A stretch of DNA of 64,000 bases. Origin: Nocardia speluncae NBRC 108251 (GTDB lineage Bacteria; Actinomycetota; Actinomycetes; Mycobacteriales; Mycobacteriaceae). The notes beneath the pieces are model-generated. The model did not search any database. It was not told the DNA's origin and worked only from the letters and a program-made list of their open reading frames with translations. A program made the position numbers and the translations under genes. Positions 45,123 through 54,042 of the stretch are shown in pieces. The DNA lies in the NCBI RefSeq assembly GCF_001613245.1, contig NZ_BDBZ01000045.1:1-64000 (forward strand). Direction: 5' to 3'. Position 1 is the first letter of the stretch; the number at the start of each line of letters is the position of its first letter.

Positions 45123-46496
45123 GTGGTCGGCCAATGGTCTGGAAAGGAGGCCCGGGCGCTTCGCGAGGCCAAACGGATGAGCATCCGGGAGTTTGCGGCA
45201 CATCTGGGTGTGCACGAACGACTGGTGTCCAAATGGGAGGCCGGCGGCGACCGGGTGCATCCGCGACCCGTCAACCAGGCTGCCCTCGACACCTGCCTGG
45301 CCAGGTCCGATGACGTCGAGCGGGGCCGGTTCGCCGCGTTGACAGCCGTCGGCCCTGTGTCCGGTGCCGGCACCGGTGGGCATACCGCGGTGCGCGGAAG
45401 CTATTCCAATGACGCCGAACTCCTGGCCCTCATCGACAGCGGTGCGGTGCGCGGGGACGGGTCGGCGGCGATTTCGGAGAGGGATCTGATCATGGCGGCA
45501 GCACACGAAGCGAGCGATCACACGGGCCGGGCCGAGGCGACGAATATCGGTCCCAGCACGTTGGATCAGCTCGACGCGGATGTCACCCGGATCGCCAACG
45601 ACTACGTGCACACTCCGCCGATGCCGATGATGGTGGAGATGTTGCGGGTCCGCCGCCGGGTGTACCGGCTGCTGGAAGGGCAGCAGCGCCCGTCCGACAC
45701 CAGTCACCTATACCTGCTGGCGGGGTCCCTGTCGGGGTTGCTCGCCAACGCGAGCACCGATCTGGGTTACCTGGACGCGGCCGGTGAACAGATCCGGGCG
45801 GCCTGGGCGTACGGGGAGATCTGCGGTCACAACGGGCTGCGAGCGTGGGCGCGGGGGATGCACGCGCTGATCGAGTACTGGTCCGAACGGCCACATCGGG
45901 CGCTCGCCCTGGCGCAGAGCGGACAGCAGTACGCGGATTCGGCCACCGCCGCGGTGCGGCTGCACAATATCGAGGCGCGGATCTGGTCGAAGATCGGTAG
46001 TGCCGTCGATACCGAACGCTGTATCCGCGCTGCCACCGCGGCGAGCGAGGGCCCGGTCACCGACAGCCTGCACGACGAAGTGGGCGGGGTGTTCGGCTTC
46101 GCCGAGGCCAAGGCCAGCTACTACGCGGGCGCCACCTATATCCACCTCGGTCTGGCCGAACCGGCGCTGGCCGCCACGGAGCGCACGATCGAGTTGTATC
46201 GCAGTGGGCCGGCGCGTCAGCGTTCCTACGGCGCCGAAGCGCTCGCCCGGGTCGATTCGGCGGCTGCGCACCTGATCAACGGCAGCCTCGACGGCGCGGC
46301 GGAGGCGCTGTCGCCGGTGCTCGAACTGGCCGAGGACAAGCGCATCGCGCAACTCGAGGAACGGCTCACCGGTGTTCGCCGGCGGATCTGTGCTCCCACC
46401 TACCGTGGTGTGGCGCAAGCCAGGTCCTTGGATGAGCAGATCGAGGAATTCTGCGGTTCGACGCCTACCCGTAGCCTGCCCCCGGGCGCCGGGTGA
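45123..46496 (+). CDS. XRE-family regulator with TPR-like C-terminal domain
   Basis: A 457-residue regulator of the Streptomyces/Nocardia 'helix-turn-helix plus TPR' class. The helix-turn-helix is EARALREAKRMSIREFAAHL then GVHERLVSKWEAGGDRVHPR. A linker of about 90 residues is followed by helical repeats: LYLLAGSLSGLLANASTDLG, AAWAYGEICGHNGLRAWARG and GATYIHLGLAEPALAATERT. Such proteins sense small ligands or partners through the TPR domain. GTG 45123 has GAAAGGGTG upstream. It is divergent from the 148-residue hypothetical gene. alaA follows 82 bp downstream in the same direction. No target site was recognised. Confidence 0.83.
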   Translation: MVGQWSGKEARALREAKRMSIREFAAHLGVHERLVSKWEAGGDRVHPRPVNQAALDTCLARSDDVERGRFAALTAVGPVSGAGTGGHTAVRGSYSNDAELLALIDSGAVRGDGSAAISERDLIMAAAHEASDHTGRAEATNIGPSTLDQLDADVTRIANDYVHTPPMPMMVEMLRVRRRVYRLLEGQQRPSDTSHLYLLAGSLSGLLANASTDLGYLDAAGEQIRAAWAYGEICGHNGLRAWARGMHALIEYWSERPHRALALAQSGQQYADSATAAVRLHNIEARIWSKIGSAVDTERCIRAATAASEGPVTDSLHDEVGGVFGFAEAKASYYAGATYIHLGLAEPALAATERTIELYRSGPARQRSYGAEALARVDSAAAHLINGSLDGAAEALSPVLELAEDKRIAQLEERLTGVRRRICAPTYRGVAQARSLDEQIEEFCGSTPTRSLPPGAG

Positions 46497-46578
46497 GGGC
46501 ACCGTACCTGCCTCCTTCGGTAACCGTACGAGCACGTGCCGGGGCCTGGCCGGATATCCCCTTGCCCCTGGTGGCACC

Positions 46579-47832
46579 ATGGATCGGGTGAGTACTGGCC
46601 ATTCGCATCCCGCCCCCCGGATTCTGGAGCAGTCGAAGAAGCTGCAGAACGTCGTCTACGAGATCCGTGGACCGGTACACGCACATGCGGCACGACTGGA
46701 GGCCGAGGGGCATCGGATCCTGAAGCTCAATATCGGCAATCCGGCGTCGTTCGGGTTCGAGGCGCCCGATGTGATCATGCGGGATATGATCGCCGCCCTG
46801 CCCAACGCGCAGGGGTATTCCGAGTCCAAAGGGATACTGTCCGCGCGGCGGGCGATTGTCACCCGGTATGAGCTGGTGCCGGGCTTCCCGGAGCTGGATG
46901 TCGACAGTGTGTATCTGGGCAACGGCGTCTCCGAACTGATCACTGTCACTATGCAGGCGCTGCTGGACAATGGTGACGAGGTGCTGATCCCGGCCCCCGA
47001 CTATCCGCTCTGGACGGCCATGACCAGCCTGGCCGGCGGTACGCCGGTGCACTACCTGTGCGATGAGAGCAACGGCTGGCAGCCCGATATCGCCGATATC
47101 GAAGCCAAGATCACCGACCGGACCAAGGCTTTGCTGGTGATCAACCCGAACAACCCGACAGGGGCGGTGTACTCGGCGGAGATTCTGCAACAACTGGTGG
47201 ACCTGGCCCGTAAGCATCGGCTGCTGCTGCTCGCCGACGAGATCTACGACAAGATCCTCTACGACGACGCCAAACATATTTCGCTGGCGACGCTGGCGCC
47301 GGATTTGCTGTGCCTGACCTTCAACGGGCTGTCCAAGGCATACCGGGTGGCGGGTTATCGGTCGGGATGGCTGGCGATCACGGGCCCGAAGGAGCATGCG
47401 GCCGGCTTTCTCGAGGGCATCGATCTGCTCGCATCCTCGCGGTTGTGCCCGAATGTGCCCGCGCAGCACGCTATCCAGGTAGCGCTGGGTGGTTATCAGA
47501 GCATCGAGGATCTGATCCTGCCGGGCGGGCGGCTGCTCGAACAGCGGGATATGGCCTGGGAACGATTGAATGCCATTCCCGGCGTGTCGTGCGTCAAACC
47601 CAAAGGCGCGCTGTATGCATTCCCTAGGCTGGATCCCGAAGTCCACGAGATCCACGACGATGAGAAGCTGGTTCAAGACCTGCTGCTCCAGGAGAAGATC
47701 CTGATGGTGCAGGGCACCGGCTTCAATTGGCCCGACCACGATCATCTGCGCATCGTGACCCTGCCCTGGGCTCGCGATCTGGCGGTTGCCATCGAGCGTT
47801 TCGGCAACTTTCTGGCGAGCTACCGCCAGTAG
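46579..47832 (+). CDS. alaA: Alanine aminotransferase AlaA-type (AspC-annotated, Rv0337c-like)
   Basis: A 417-residue class I aminotransferase. The PLP pocket includes NIGNPASFGFEAPDVIMRDM, ASSRLCPNVPAQHAIQVALG, PDYPLWTAMTSLAGG and VINPNNPTGAVYSAE. The Lys that binds PLP is in FNGLSKAYRVAGYRSGW, and LRIVTLPW supplies the C-terminal region with the carboxylate-binding Arg. It should interconvert pyruvate/glutamate and alanine/2-oxoglutarate. The sequence is very like M. tuberculosis Rv0337c as I recall it. ATG 46579 was chosen; GTG 46588 is a close alternative. In M. tuberculosis etfD (Rv0338c) is adjacent; here it lies 11 kb away. Confidence 0.9.
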   Translation: MDRVSTGHSHPAPRILEQSKKLQNVVYEIRGPVHAHAARLEAEGHRILKLNIGNPASFGFEAPDVIMRDMIAALPNAQGYSESKGILSARRAIVTRYELVPGFPELDVDSVYLGNGVSELITVTMQALLDNGDEVLIPAPDYPLWTAMTSLAGGTPVHYLCDESNGWQPDIADIEAKITDRTKALLVINPNNPTGAVYSAEILQQLVDLARKHRLLLLADEIYDKILYDDAKHISLATLAPDLLCLTFNGLSKAYRVAGYRSGWLAITGPKEHAAGFLEGIDLLASSRLCPNVPAQHAIQVALGGYQSIEDLILPGGRLLEQRDMAWERLNAIPGVSCVKPKGALYAFPRLDPEVHEIHDDEKLVQDLLLQEKILMVQGTGFNWPDHDHLRIVTLPWARDLAVAIERFGNFLASYRQ

Positions 47833-48155
47833 CCGGACGGCCGATTCTGCACAAAAACAGACCTTTCGTCCGGATTAATGCCAATTTTCTGAACCTACTG
47901 GCACAAAACCAGATCGTATGTGTACAGTGGGCTTCGGCACTTCGAGTGCCCGGCCAGGTTGTCTACCCCCCCTGGGCAACCTGGTCCTCGGGTTAGGCCG
48001 CCTACCCCCCTGGGCGCCTGCCCCCGGGCGGCGGAGACATCCCCCTGCTCTCCGCCGCCCCTTCCCGAGTTTCTCCGGCAGCTTGCCGAATTCCCAGCGT
48101 AGGGCGCTATCCGCACGCCGTAGCGGCGCCCGGTGAATCCTCTAGGCTGAGCCGC
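47833..48155 (+). promoter_or_regulatory. Structured 323-bp region upstream of the YibE/F gene
   Basis: No gene is seen. Three stems lie in a row: CCGGACG...CGTCCGG near 47834-47875, GGCACT-TCG-AGTGCC (47936-47950), and CCAGGTTG...CAACCTGG (47954-47984), whose loop holds a C7 run. The string CTACCCCCC(C)TGGGC occurs twice (from 47963 and near 48002). The last hairpins lie within 200 bp of the start codon and could form a 5' leader. I could not match it to a known riboswitch. Confidence 0.45.
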
Positions 48156-49766
48156 GTGAGCGACCACCATCACCATCACGATCACTCTCGGCCGATCGCC
48201 ATCGGTGCCACCGCCGCCCGCGTGGTGGTCGGATTGCTGATCGCGATCGGCGTCATCGTGGTTGTCGCCACCATCGCATTGTGGCCTGATCGGCAACAGG
48301 TCGATATTCCGCTGCCCATGCAGAACGCCGATGGTTCGGCGGTGGTCACCGAAGCCGGAACCGTGATCCGCCAGGACCTCGGAGCCTGCGGTAGCCCCTC
48401 CATCGGCCGGGTTTTCGACGGTGAACCGGCACCGCCTCCCATGCAGGTCTACGACTGCCAGCGCAGCCTGATCGCCATCGAGTCGGGGCCACATGCCGGT
48501 AAGCACACGCTGCTGGAAATCGCGCCGGGGCCTGGCCAGCCCGATCTGGCCGCCGGGGACGGACTGCGCATCGTGCGGCAGGAGGCGCCGGACGGGACGC
48601 CCCTGTATTCGTTCGACGACTACTCCCGTGGATTCCCGCTCAGCATCATCTTCCTCGTATTCGTAGTGGTGATCGTCGCGATCGCGCGTTGGCGCGGTGT
48701 CCGGGCAATCCTCGGCCTGGGTTTCGCCTTCGCTGTCCTGGTGATGTTCCTGCTGCCCGCTCTACTGGACGGAAAACCCGCGATACCTGTTGCACTGGTG
48801 GCCGGTTCGCTGATTCTGTACGCGGTGCTGTACCTGGCACACGGGGTGAATCTGCGCACCAGTTCGGCACTGCTGGGGACATTGACGTCGATGGTCATCG
48901 CCGCGGTGCTGTCTTGGGCTGTCATCGAGGCGACCACGCTCACCGGTCTGTCCGAAGAACAGAACACGAACGTCGCCACCTATATCGAACACGTGAGCAT
49001 CACCGGGTTGCTGCTGGCCGGTTTCATCATCGGCTCGCTCGGTGTGCTCAACGATGTCACCATCACCCAGGCATCGGCCGCCTTCGAACTCGCCGAACTC
49101 GACAAGAGTGCCACCCGGGGAGAGATTTTCGCGGCGGCGATGCGAGTCGGGCGCGATCATATCGCCAGCACCGTGTACACCCTGGTACTCGCCTATGCGG
49201 GTGGTGCGCTGCCACTGCTGCTGTTGTTCAGTGTGGCCGGTCGGCCCATCCGCGATGTGCTGGTAGGCGACGCCGTCGCGATCGAAATCGCGAGATCCGC
49301 GGTAGGCGGTATCTGTCTGGCGCTCTCGGTGCCGCTGACCACTGGGATCGCGGTGCTGCTCGCCCGTCCGTTCGGTACGCGGAAACCAGCCGCACCCGCG
49401 CGTAAGGCCAAGGGCCGGCACACCGATACGGGCAGCCACCGCGCGGTGCCGCGGCCGGAAGCAGGTCCCGAGACCGGGTCGCGGCGCCGGGCCGAACGCG
49501 ACTATCAACCGTGGCCGACCACCGGCGACCAGCCCCGCGTCCGGCCCCCGGGCTCCTCCGACCGCCGTTCGGGTCCACGCTCGCCCACCGACTCCCGGCA
49601 ACCTGATGCACCGAGGTCGCCGCGCACCGGCCCGCAGAATCCCGGCCGGCAACAACAGGGTCACCCACGGCCGGGGCCCCAGCAGCCGTGGAATCCGCAG
49701 CAGCGGCCCGGCGGTGGGCCTCCGTCTCCGGGGCGGCGCCCCGAGCCGGGCTACGGCCGGGGCTGA
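48156..49766 (+). CDS. YibE/F-family multi-pass membrane protein with His-rich N-terminus
   Basis: A 536-residue protein. MSDHHHHHDHSRP is a histidine-rich cytoplasmic head with metal-binding potential. One helix follows, then an extracytoplasmic domain of about 110 residues, then about seven helices carrying the YibE/F signature: FVVVIVAIARWRGVRAILGL, GHGVNLRTSSALLG-like AHGVNLRTSSALLGTLTSMV, GSLGVLNDVTITQASAAFEL and RVGRDHIASTVYTLVLAYAG. The last 125 residues are a disordered Pro/Arg/Gln tail. Family members are proposed transporters or channels with unknown substrate. GTG 48156 is the start. It is convergent with the Hsp70-like gene, only 5 bp apart. Confidence 0.83.
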   Translation: MSDHHHHHDHSRPIAIGATAARVVVGLLIAIGVIVVVATIALWPDRQQVDIPLPMQNADGSAVVTEAGTVIRQDLGACGSPSIGRVFDGEPAPPPMQVYDCQRSLIAIESGPHAGKHTLLEIAPGPGQPDLAAGDGLRIVRQEAPDGTPLYSFDDYSRGFPLSIIFLVFVVVIVAIARWRGVRAILGLGFAFAVLVMFLLPALLDGKPAIPVALVAGSLILYAVLYLAHGVNLRTSSALLGTLTSMVIAAVLSWAVIEATTLTGLSEEQNTNVATYIEHVSITGLLLAGFIIGSLGVLNDVTITQASAAFELAELDKSATRGEIFAAAMRVGRDHIASTVYTLVLAYAGGALPLLLLFSVAGRPIRDVLVGDAVAIEIARSAVGGICLALSVPLTTGIAVLLARPFGTRKPAAPARKAKGRHTDTGSHRAVPRPEAGPETGSRRRAERDYQPWPTTGDQPRVRPPGSSDRRSGPRSPTDSRQPDAPRSPRTGPQNPGRQQQGHPRPGPQQPWNPQQRPGGGPPSPGRRPEPGYGRG

Positions 49767-49771
49767 CGGGC

Positions 49772-51700
49772 TCAGCGCTCAGCGGGGGTGGGCCGCGGGA
49801 AGGGAAGGGCCTCCGGAGGAATGGTCGGTACGACGATCGGCGGCAGGCCAGGGACCTGGAAGGTGTTCGGGCCGGCGGTGGTCGTCGGCGCCTCGGTCTC
49901 CGACTGGTAGACCGGCGGCGGTTCGGCCAGAGGGGCGTGCTCGGCCCCCGTCGTGGACACCGTCGGTGGGGCAGAGGTTGCCGGTGGTGTGACCGCCGAG
50001 GTGGTCTGCCGTTGTGAAGTGCCTTGTACGGTGGCGGAATCCTGGCTGAACATCTGCTGCCCGTACCCGAGGCCGATACCGATCGAGGCCACCACAACCA
50101 GCGCACTCACCGCCACCATCGCCGCGCTGATCTCCCGGGTGGGGCGTTGCGGTGGCTCACCGAACGAACGACGCGGCAACAGTTTCGCCGGCAGCCGCAA
50201 CGCAACCGTGGGGGGATCCTCGTCCGGAGACAGCCGCGGCGCCGCGGCGCCGGTCGGGCGAGGCAGCACGGAAGCCGGTGCGGGATGGTCGTTGTTCGGT
50301 TCGTCGCCCCAACGGGAACCTGTGGATCCGGCGCTCGGATACGTGCTCGGAGGCCCGGTCGGTGGGCCGAAGATGCCCTCCTGCGGTATCGGTAGGTCGG
50401 GGCGGGAATACTGCGAACCGGGCGCGGGCGGTCGATCCGCGGAGGAAGGCCGGGAATCCGAGTGGGTAGCCACGGTGGTGGCCGACCCCGGGCTCGGCTG
50501 GAGACCGGTGGGCGCGGATGCCTGCCTGGTAGGGGAGGCGGCAGGGCCGGACTGTGCCGTAGTGACGCCGGGCAGCGCGGTGCCGGAGCCGGGCGGTGCC
50601 GGGTCGGCGCCGGGCGGCGTTGTGCTGGAGCCGGGTAACGCCGGGTCTGTGCCGGAGATCGGGGCGGCGGTGCCCGGCTCTGCATCGGATTGCAGTGGAT
50701 ACGCGCCACTGTCATCCGGATGCCCGGGAACTGCGCCGGACCGCGGGGCGCCTTCGGCGGCGGCTTCGCGGACTTCGGAATCCGGGGCGATATCGCTCGC
50801 GGCCGCCGGTTCGGGGGCCCGCGGCGAGCGGGCCTTGCCCGCCAGCAGCGCCGCGCCGCGGGCGGTTGCGGACTCCGGCTCCGGCGGTACCAGGACCGGC
50901 ATATCAACGGCGTCGCGCAACGCCCGGCTCACCAGCGGAATACGCATACCGCCGCCGACTGCCAGCACTGCCTGCACCGGCCGACCCGATCGTTCGACGA
51001 CCTCGCGGGCGGAGCGGGCGGCGGTTTCGACGGCGCGAGAGATGAGCGCGGTGAAATTCTCCTGAGTGAGCAGTACCGGCCCGTAACTGCTGGGCAGGGC
51101 GACGGCGTTCCCCGCCGAGAGGCGCTCCTTGGCCGACCGGCACAGTGCGTCGAGTTCGGCGAGCCCGGACGGGTCCGGCGGATGAGCGATCCGGCCGGAG
51201 TTGATCTGCTGTTCCCGGATCAGCGAATCGAAATATTCGCCGCTGATATCGCCGGTGCGTTCGGTATGCCGGACCTGCCGGGTGGAAACATCCACCACCG
51301 TCACGGAGAGGCCGGAGGCGCCGAGATCGAAAACAGCGAGCGAGGACACGTCCTTCAGGGCGCCGGAGGCCGCGGCGAACTCCACGACGGCGTCGATATC
51401 GGGGACGAGCTCGTAATCGCTGAGGGCATGTTCGGTCATCGCCGTATGCAAGGCCCTGGCCTGCTGCTCGTCACGGCAGGCCAGAACGGTGGAGGTAATG
51501 GCGGGGTTCGAGTTCAGGGCGGCCGCGACCGAAAGTGCGGCGCGTTCGGCACTCGGGGTTTCCGGTGGCACCACGAAGGTGCGCAGTTCGAAGGATTCGG
51601 GTACGGCGGAACCGGGTATTGTGCCGGGCGCTGTGCCCGAAGGTGGGCGCGCCAAGCGGATCGCGCCGGCCCCCACCGACACTCCCAGTACTGAACTCAT
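49772..51700 (-). CDS. Hsp70-like membrane protein with Pro/Ser-rich linker
   Basis: A 642-residue protein with an N-terminal actin/Hsp70 ATPase-type fold of about 300 residues. MSSVLGVSVGAGAIRLARPP is the phosphate-1-like loop, SSLAVFDLGASGLSVTVVDV is phosphate-2, and QAVLAVGGGMRIPLVSRALR with ATARGAALLAG is the adenosine motif. About 180 disordered residues rich in Pro/Ser/Ala/Gly follow, then one helix (AAMVAVSALVVVASIGIGLG) and an external Thr/Pro/Ser tail. No peptide-binding domain is present, so it is not a chaperone DnaK; a nucleotide-driven envelope scaffold is an inference. ATG 51700 gives the family start; GTG 51850, six bases after udgA, is a possible longer start. Confidence 0.75.
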   Translation of the reverse strand: MSSVLGVSVGAGAIRLARPPSGTAPGTIPGSAVPESFELRTFVVPPETPSAERAALSVAAALNSNPAITSTVLACRDEQQARALHTAMTEHALSDYELVPDIDAVVEFAAASGALKDVSSLAVFDLGASGLSVTVVDVSTRQVRHTERTGDISGEYFDSLIREQQINSGRIAHPPDPSGLAELDALCRSAKERLSAGNAVALPSSYGPVLLTQENFTALISRAVETAARSAREVVERSGRPVQAVLAVGGGMRIPLVSRALRDAVDMPVLVPPEPESATARGAALLAGKARSPRAPEPAAASDIAPDSEVREAAAEGAPRSGAVPGHPDDSGAYPLQSDAEPGTAAPISGTDPALPGSSTTPPGADPAPPGSGTALPGVTTAQSGPAASPTRQASAPTGLQPSPGSATTVATHSDSRPSSADRPPAPGSQYSRPDLPIPQEGIFGPPTGPPSTYPSAGSTGSRWGDEPNNDHPAPASVLPRPTGAAAPRLSPDEDPPTVALRLPAKLLPRRSFGEPPQRPTREISAAMVAVSALVVVASIGIGLGYGQQMFSQDSATVQGTSQRQTTSAVTPPATSAPPTVSTTGAEHAPLAEPPPVYQSETEAPTTTAGPNTFQVPGLPPIVVPTIPPEALPFPRPTPAER

Positions 51701-51856
51701 CGGCAGCCCATCCGTACTTCCCGCTTCACGATATGCGAGTGCCGGCCAGTCGGCGATGACGGCTCGTCCCCCGAACCGGGCGGCTCGTCCGAGAGTACCG
51801 CCCGGTCCCGTTCTCACGGGAGGCCGGAACCGTACGTCCGGCTCGCTCACCAGACT

Positions 51857-53179
51857 CTACGGTGTGCCCAGCCCTGCGTACACCCATCCGGCAGACCGCC
51901 AAGCGGCTCGATCGAGACAATTTCGTCCGTCGATGACAGATCGAGTTCGGACCACCGAGTCCAGGTCCTGCGGCCGCAGTTCGACGAATTCCTTCCATTC
52001 GGTGAGAACGAGGACCACGTCGGCGCGTTCACAGGCCTCCCGCACCGAGGTCGCGTAGCTCAGAGTCGGGAAGACGCGGCGGGAGTTTTCCAGGGCTTTC
52101 GGGTCGTAGACGGTGACCACGGCGCCGTGTAGCTGGATCATTCCGGCCACGTTGAGCGCCGGGGAATCCCGCACATCGTCGGATTCGGGTTTGAATGCCG
52201 CGCCCAGTACGGCGACATTGGCGCCCAGCAGGGAGCCGCCGCAGGCGCGGGCCGCCATATCCACGATCTTGGTGCGGCGGCGCATATTGATGTTGTCGAC
52301 CTCGCGGAGGAAGGCGAGGGCGTGGTCGGCGCCCAGCTCGCCGGCGCGTGCCATGAACGCCCGGATGTCCTTGGGCAGGCAGCCGCCGCCGAAACCGGCA
52401 CCGGCATTGAGGAACCTGCGGCCGATCCGTTCGTCGTACCCGAGTGCGTCCGCCAGGACGGTGACATCCGCCCCGGTGGCCTCGCAGACCTCGGAGACCG
52501 CGTTGATGAACGAGATCTTCGTGGCGAGGAACGCATTCGCCGATACTTTGACCAGTTCGGCGGTGGCGAGATCGGTCAGCAGGAACGGGACTTCGGCGGC
52601 GAGCAGATCGGCGTAGAGCTCTTCGACCAGTCCGCGTACCCACGGCGCCCGCTCGCGGGCCCCGTCGACGCCGAGTACCAGCCGATCCGGGCGCAGGGTG
52701 TCGCGGACCGCGTAGCCCTCCCGCAGGAATTCCGGGTTCCAGGCGACCTCGATATCCACCGCGCTCAGCGCCCGCGCGCGTTCGCCCAGCGTGGCGGCGG
52801 TACCCACCGGCACCGTGGATTTGCCGACGATCACACAGGGGCGGGTGATCAGCGGCGCCAGCGTATCCACCACGGCATGCACGTATTTGAGGTCCGCGGC
52901 GTATTCACCCTTCTTCTGCGGTGTGCCCACGCCGAGGAAATGCATGTCGGCATGCTCGGCGGCCTCGGTGTAGGAGGTGGTGAATCGGAGCCGGCCGGCG
53001 TCCAGGTTGCGGCGCAGCACCGCTTCCAGGCCCGGTTCATAGAAGGGCGTGACCCCGTCGGAGAGTTTCGCGACCTTGCCCGGGTCGATATCGACCCCGA
53101 GAACCTCGTGGCCGAGTTCGGCCATACACGCTGCGTGCGTGGCCCCCAGGTACCCGGTGCCGAAGACTGTGCATCGCAT
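51857..53179 (-). CDS. udgA: UDP-glucose 6-dehydrogenase
   Basis: A 440-residue enzyme that oxidises UDP-glucose to UDP-glucuronate with two NAD+. The NAD motif MRCTVFGTGYLGATHAACMA starts the protein. VGTPQKKGEYAADLKYV, GKSTVPVGTAATLGERA and WNPEFLREGYAVRDTLRPDR follow. The catalytic Cys is in NAGAGFGGGCLPKDIRAFMA, and GAAFKPESDDVRDSP binds the second UDP-sugar site. ATG 53179 fits the Rossmann fold exactly. The Hsp70-like gene follows and may be co-transcribed. UDP-glucuronate could feed glycolipid or capsule-like polysaccharide synthesis; no glycosyltransferase cluster is adjacent. Confidence 0.92.
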   Translation of the reverse strand: MRCTVFGTGYLGATHAACMAELGHEVLGVDIDPGKVAKLSDGVTPFYEPGLEAVLRRNLDAGRLRFTTSYTEAAEHADMHFLGVGTPQKKGEYAADLKYVHAVVDTLAPLITRPCVIVGKSTVPVGTAATLGERARALSAVDIEVAWNPEFLREGYAVRDTLRPDRLVLGVDGARERAPWVRGLVEELYADLLAAEVPFLLTDLATAELVKVSANAFLATKISFINAVSEVCEATGADVTVLADALGYDERIGRRFLNAGAGFGGGCLPKDIRAFMARAGELGADHALAFLREVDNINMRRRTKIVDMAARACGGSLLGANVAVLGAAFKPESDDVRDSPALNVAGMIQLHGAVVTVYDPKALENSRRVFPTLSYATSVREACERADVVLVLTEWKEFVELRPQDLDSVVRTRSVIDGRNCLDRAAWRSAGWVYAGLGTP

Positions 53180-53371
53180 AGATGATTGGTAATCCGTGCT
53201 GGTGGCCACTCCAGAAAACCGAGGCGAGATGCCGGGCAACAGCAGGTGTACACCCGACGACGCAACCGGATGACCTGCGCAAACATATTCGTCGCCGATC
53301 ATTGCGACGGGTTCGCTGCGGCCCGGTGCGTACTTCGCTGGCGGGTGCCGGTGGCCCGTAGGATCGCGGCG

Positions 53372-53908
53372 ATGCGCCGCCGAACGACCCTCCTCGCCGC
53401 CGGGATGGTCGCCGTCGTGGTGTTGGTGCTCGCGCTGTGGCCGGTCTATGTTCGCCCGCAACGCGAGGAGCCCGCGCCCGCCGATGCGATCCTCGTGCTC
53501 GGTGGCGCGCACGACGGCCGGGAAGCGCTGGGGTTACGGCTGGCGCGGGAGGGTTACGCGCCGCGGGTGCTGATCTCCAACCCGTACGAGGACAGCCCGC
53601 TGATCAACCGGATCTGTCATGGGGGTTACAGCTTCGAGGTGGTGTGCTTCGATCCGTCGCCGCGGACTACCCGGGGTGAGGGCCGGTACTTGGCCGACCA
53701 GGCGCGTGTGCACGGCTGGGACCGGGTCATCGTGGTGACCTTCACTCCGCATATCTCGCGTGCCCGGTATGTGCTCGGCAAATGCTGGGATGGGGAGTTG
53801 CTGTTCGTGGACACCCGCCCGGATCTATCGCTACCGCGGTGGGCCTACGACTACCTGTATCAATCGGCGAGCTATGTGAAAGCGGCTTTCGAGGGCTGCG
53901 GCCAGTGA
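53372..53908 (+). CDS. YdcF/DUF218 (ElyC/SanA-like) membrane-anchored protein
   Basis: A 178-residue protein. MRRRTTLLAAGMVAVVVLVL is an N-terminal membrane anchor. The DUF218 domain then reads PADAILVLGGAHDGREALGL, APRVLISNPYEDSP, EGRYLADQARVHGWDRVIVV and TFTPHISRARYVLGKCW. E. coli members (ElyC, SanA) affect envelope integrity; the reaction is unknown. I chose ATG 53372, with AGGATC ahead; GTG 53351 would add seven residues. It is divergent from udgA, whose start is 192 bp away. Cysteines in LINRICHGG and FEVVCFDPS lie outside the membrane and may pair. Confidence 0.8.
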   Translation: MRRRTTLLAAGMVAVVVLVLALWPVYVRPQREEPAPADAILVLGGAHDGREALGLRLAREGYAPRVLISNPYEDSPLINRICHGGYSFEVVCFDPSPRTTRGEGRYLADQARVHGWDRVIVVTFTPHISRARYVLGKCWDGELLFVDTRPDLSLPRWAYDYLYQSASYVKAAFEGCGQ

Positions 53909-53950
53909 GCGGGAGCAATTTCCCGGCCTTTGATGGCACATGCCTTCAGT

Positions 53951-53986
53951 TTGACGCGATGAGAGAGAACTGGCTAAATTCTCTCT
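53951..53986 (+). promoter_or_regulatory. Promoter overlapped by an AGAGAGAA/TTCTCTCT inverted repeat
   Basis: TTGACG (53951-53956) and TAAATT (53975-53980) form a sigma-70-like promoter with an 18-bp spacer. The inverted repeat AGAGAGAA (53962-53969) / TTCTCTCT (53979-53986) covers the spacer and -10 region, so a bound dimer would block transcription of the two acyl-CoA dehydrogenase genes. The regulator is not in the neighbourhood. Confidence 0.65.
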
Positions 53987-54042
53987 AGCACCGGTAGTCG
54001 CCGGACCTGCTGTGACAACGCATGAAGCCTTCGGGAGCGTGT

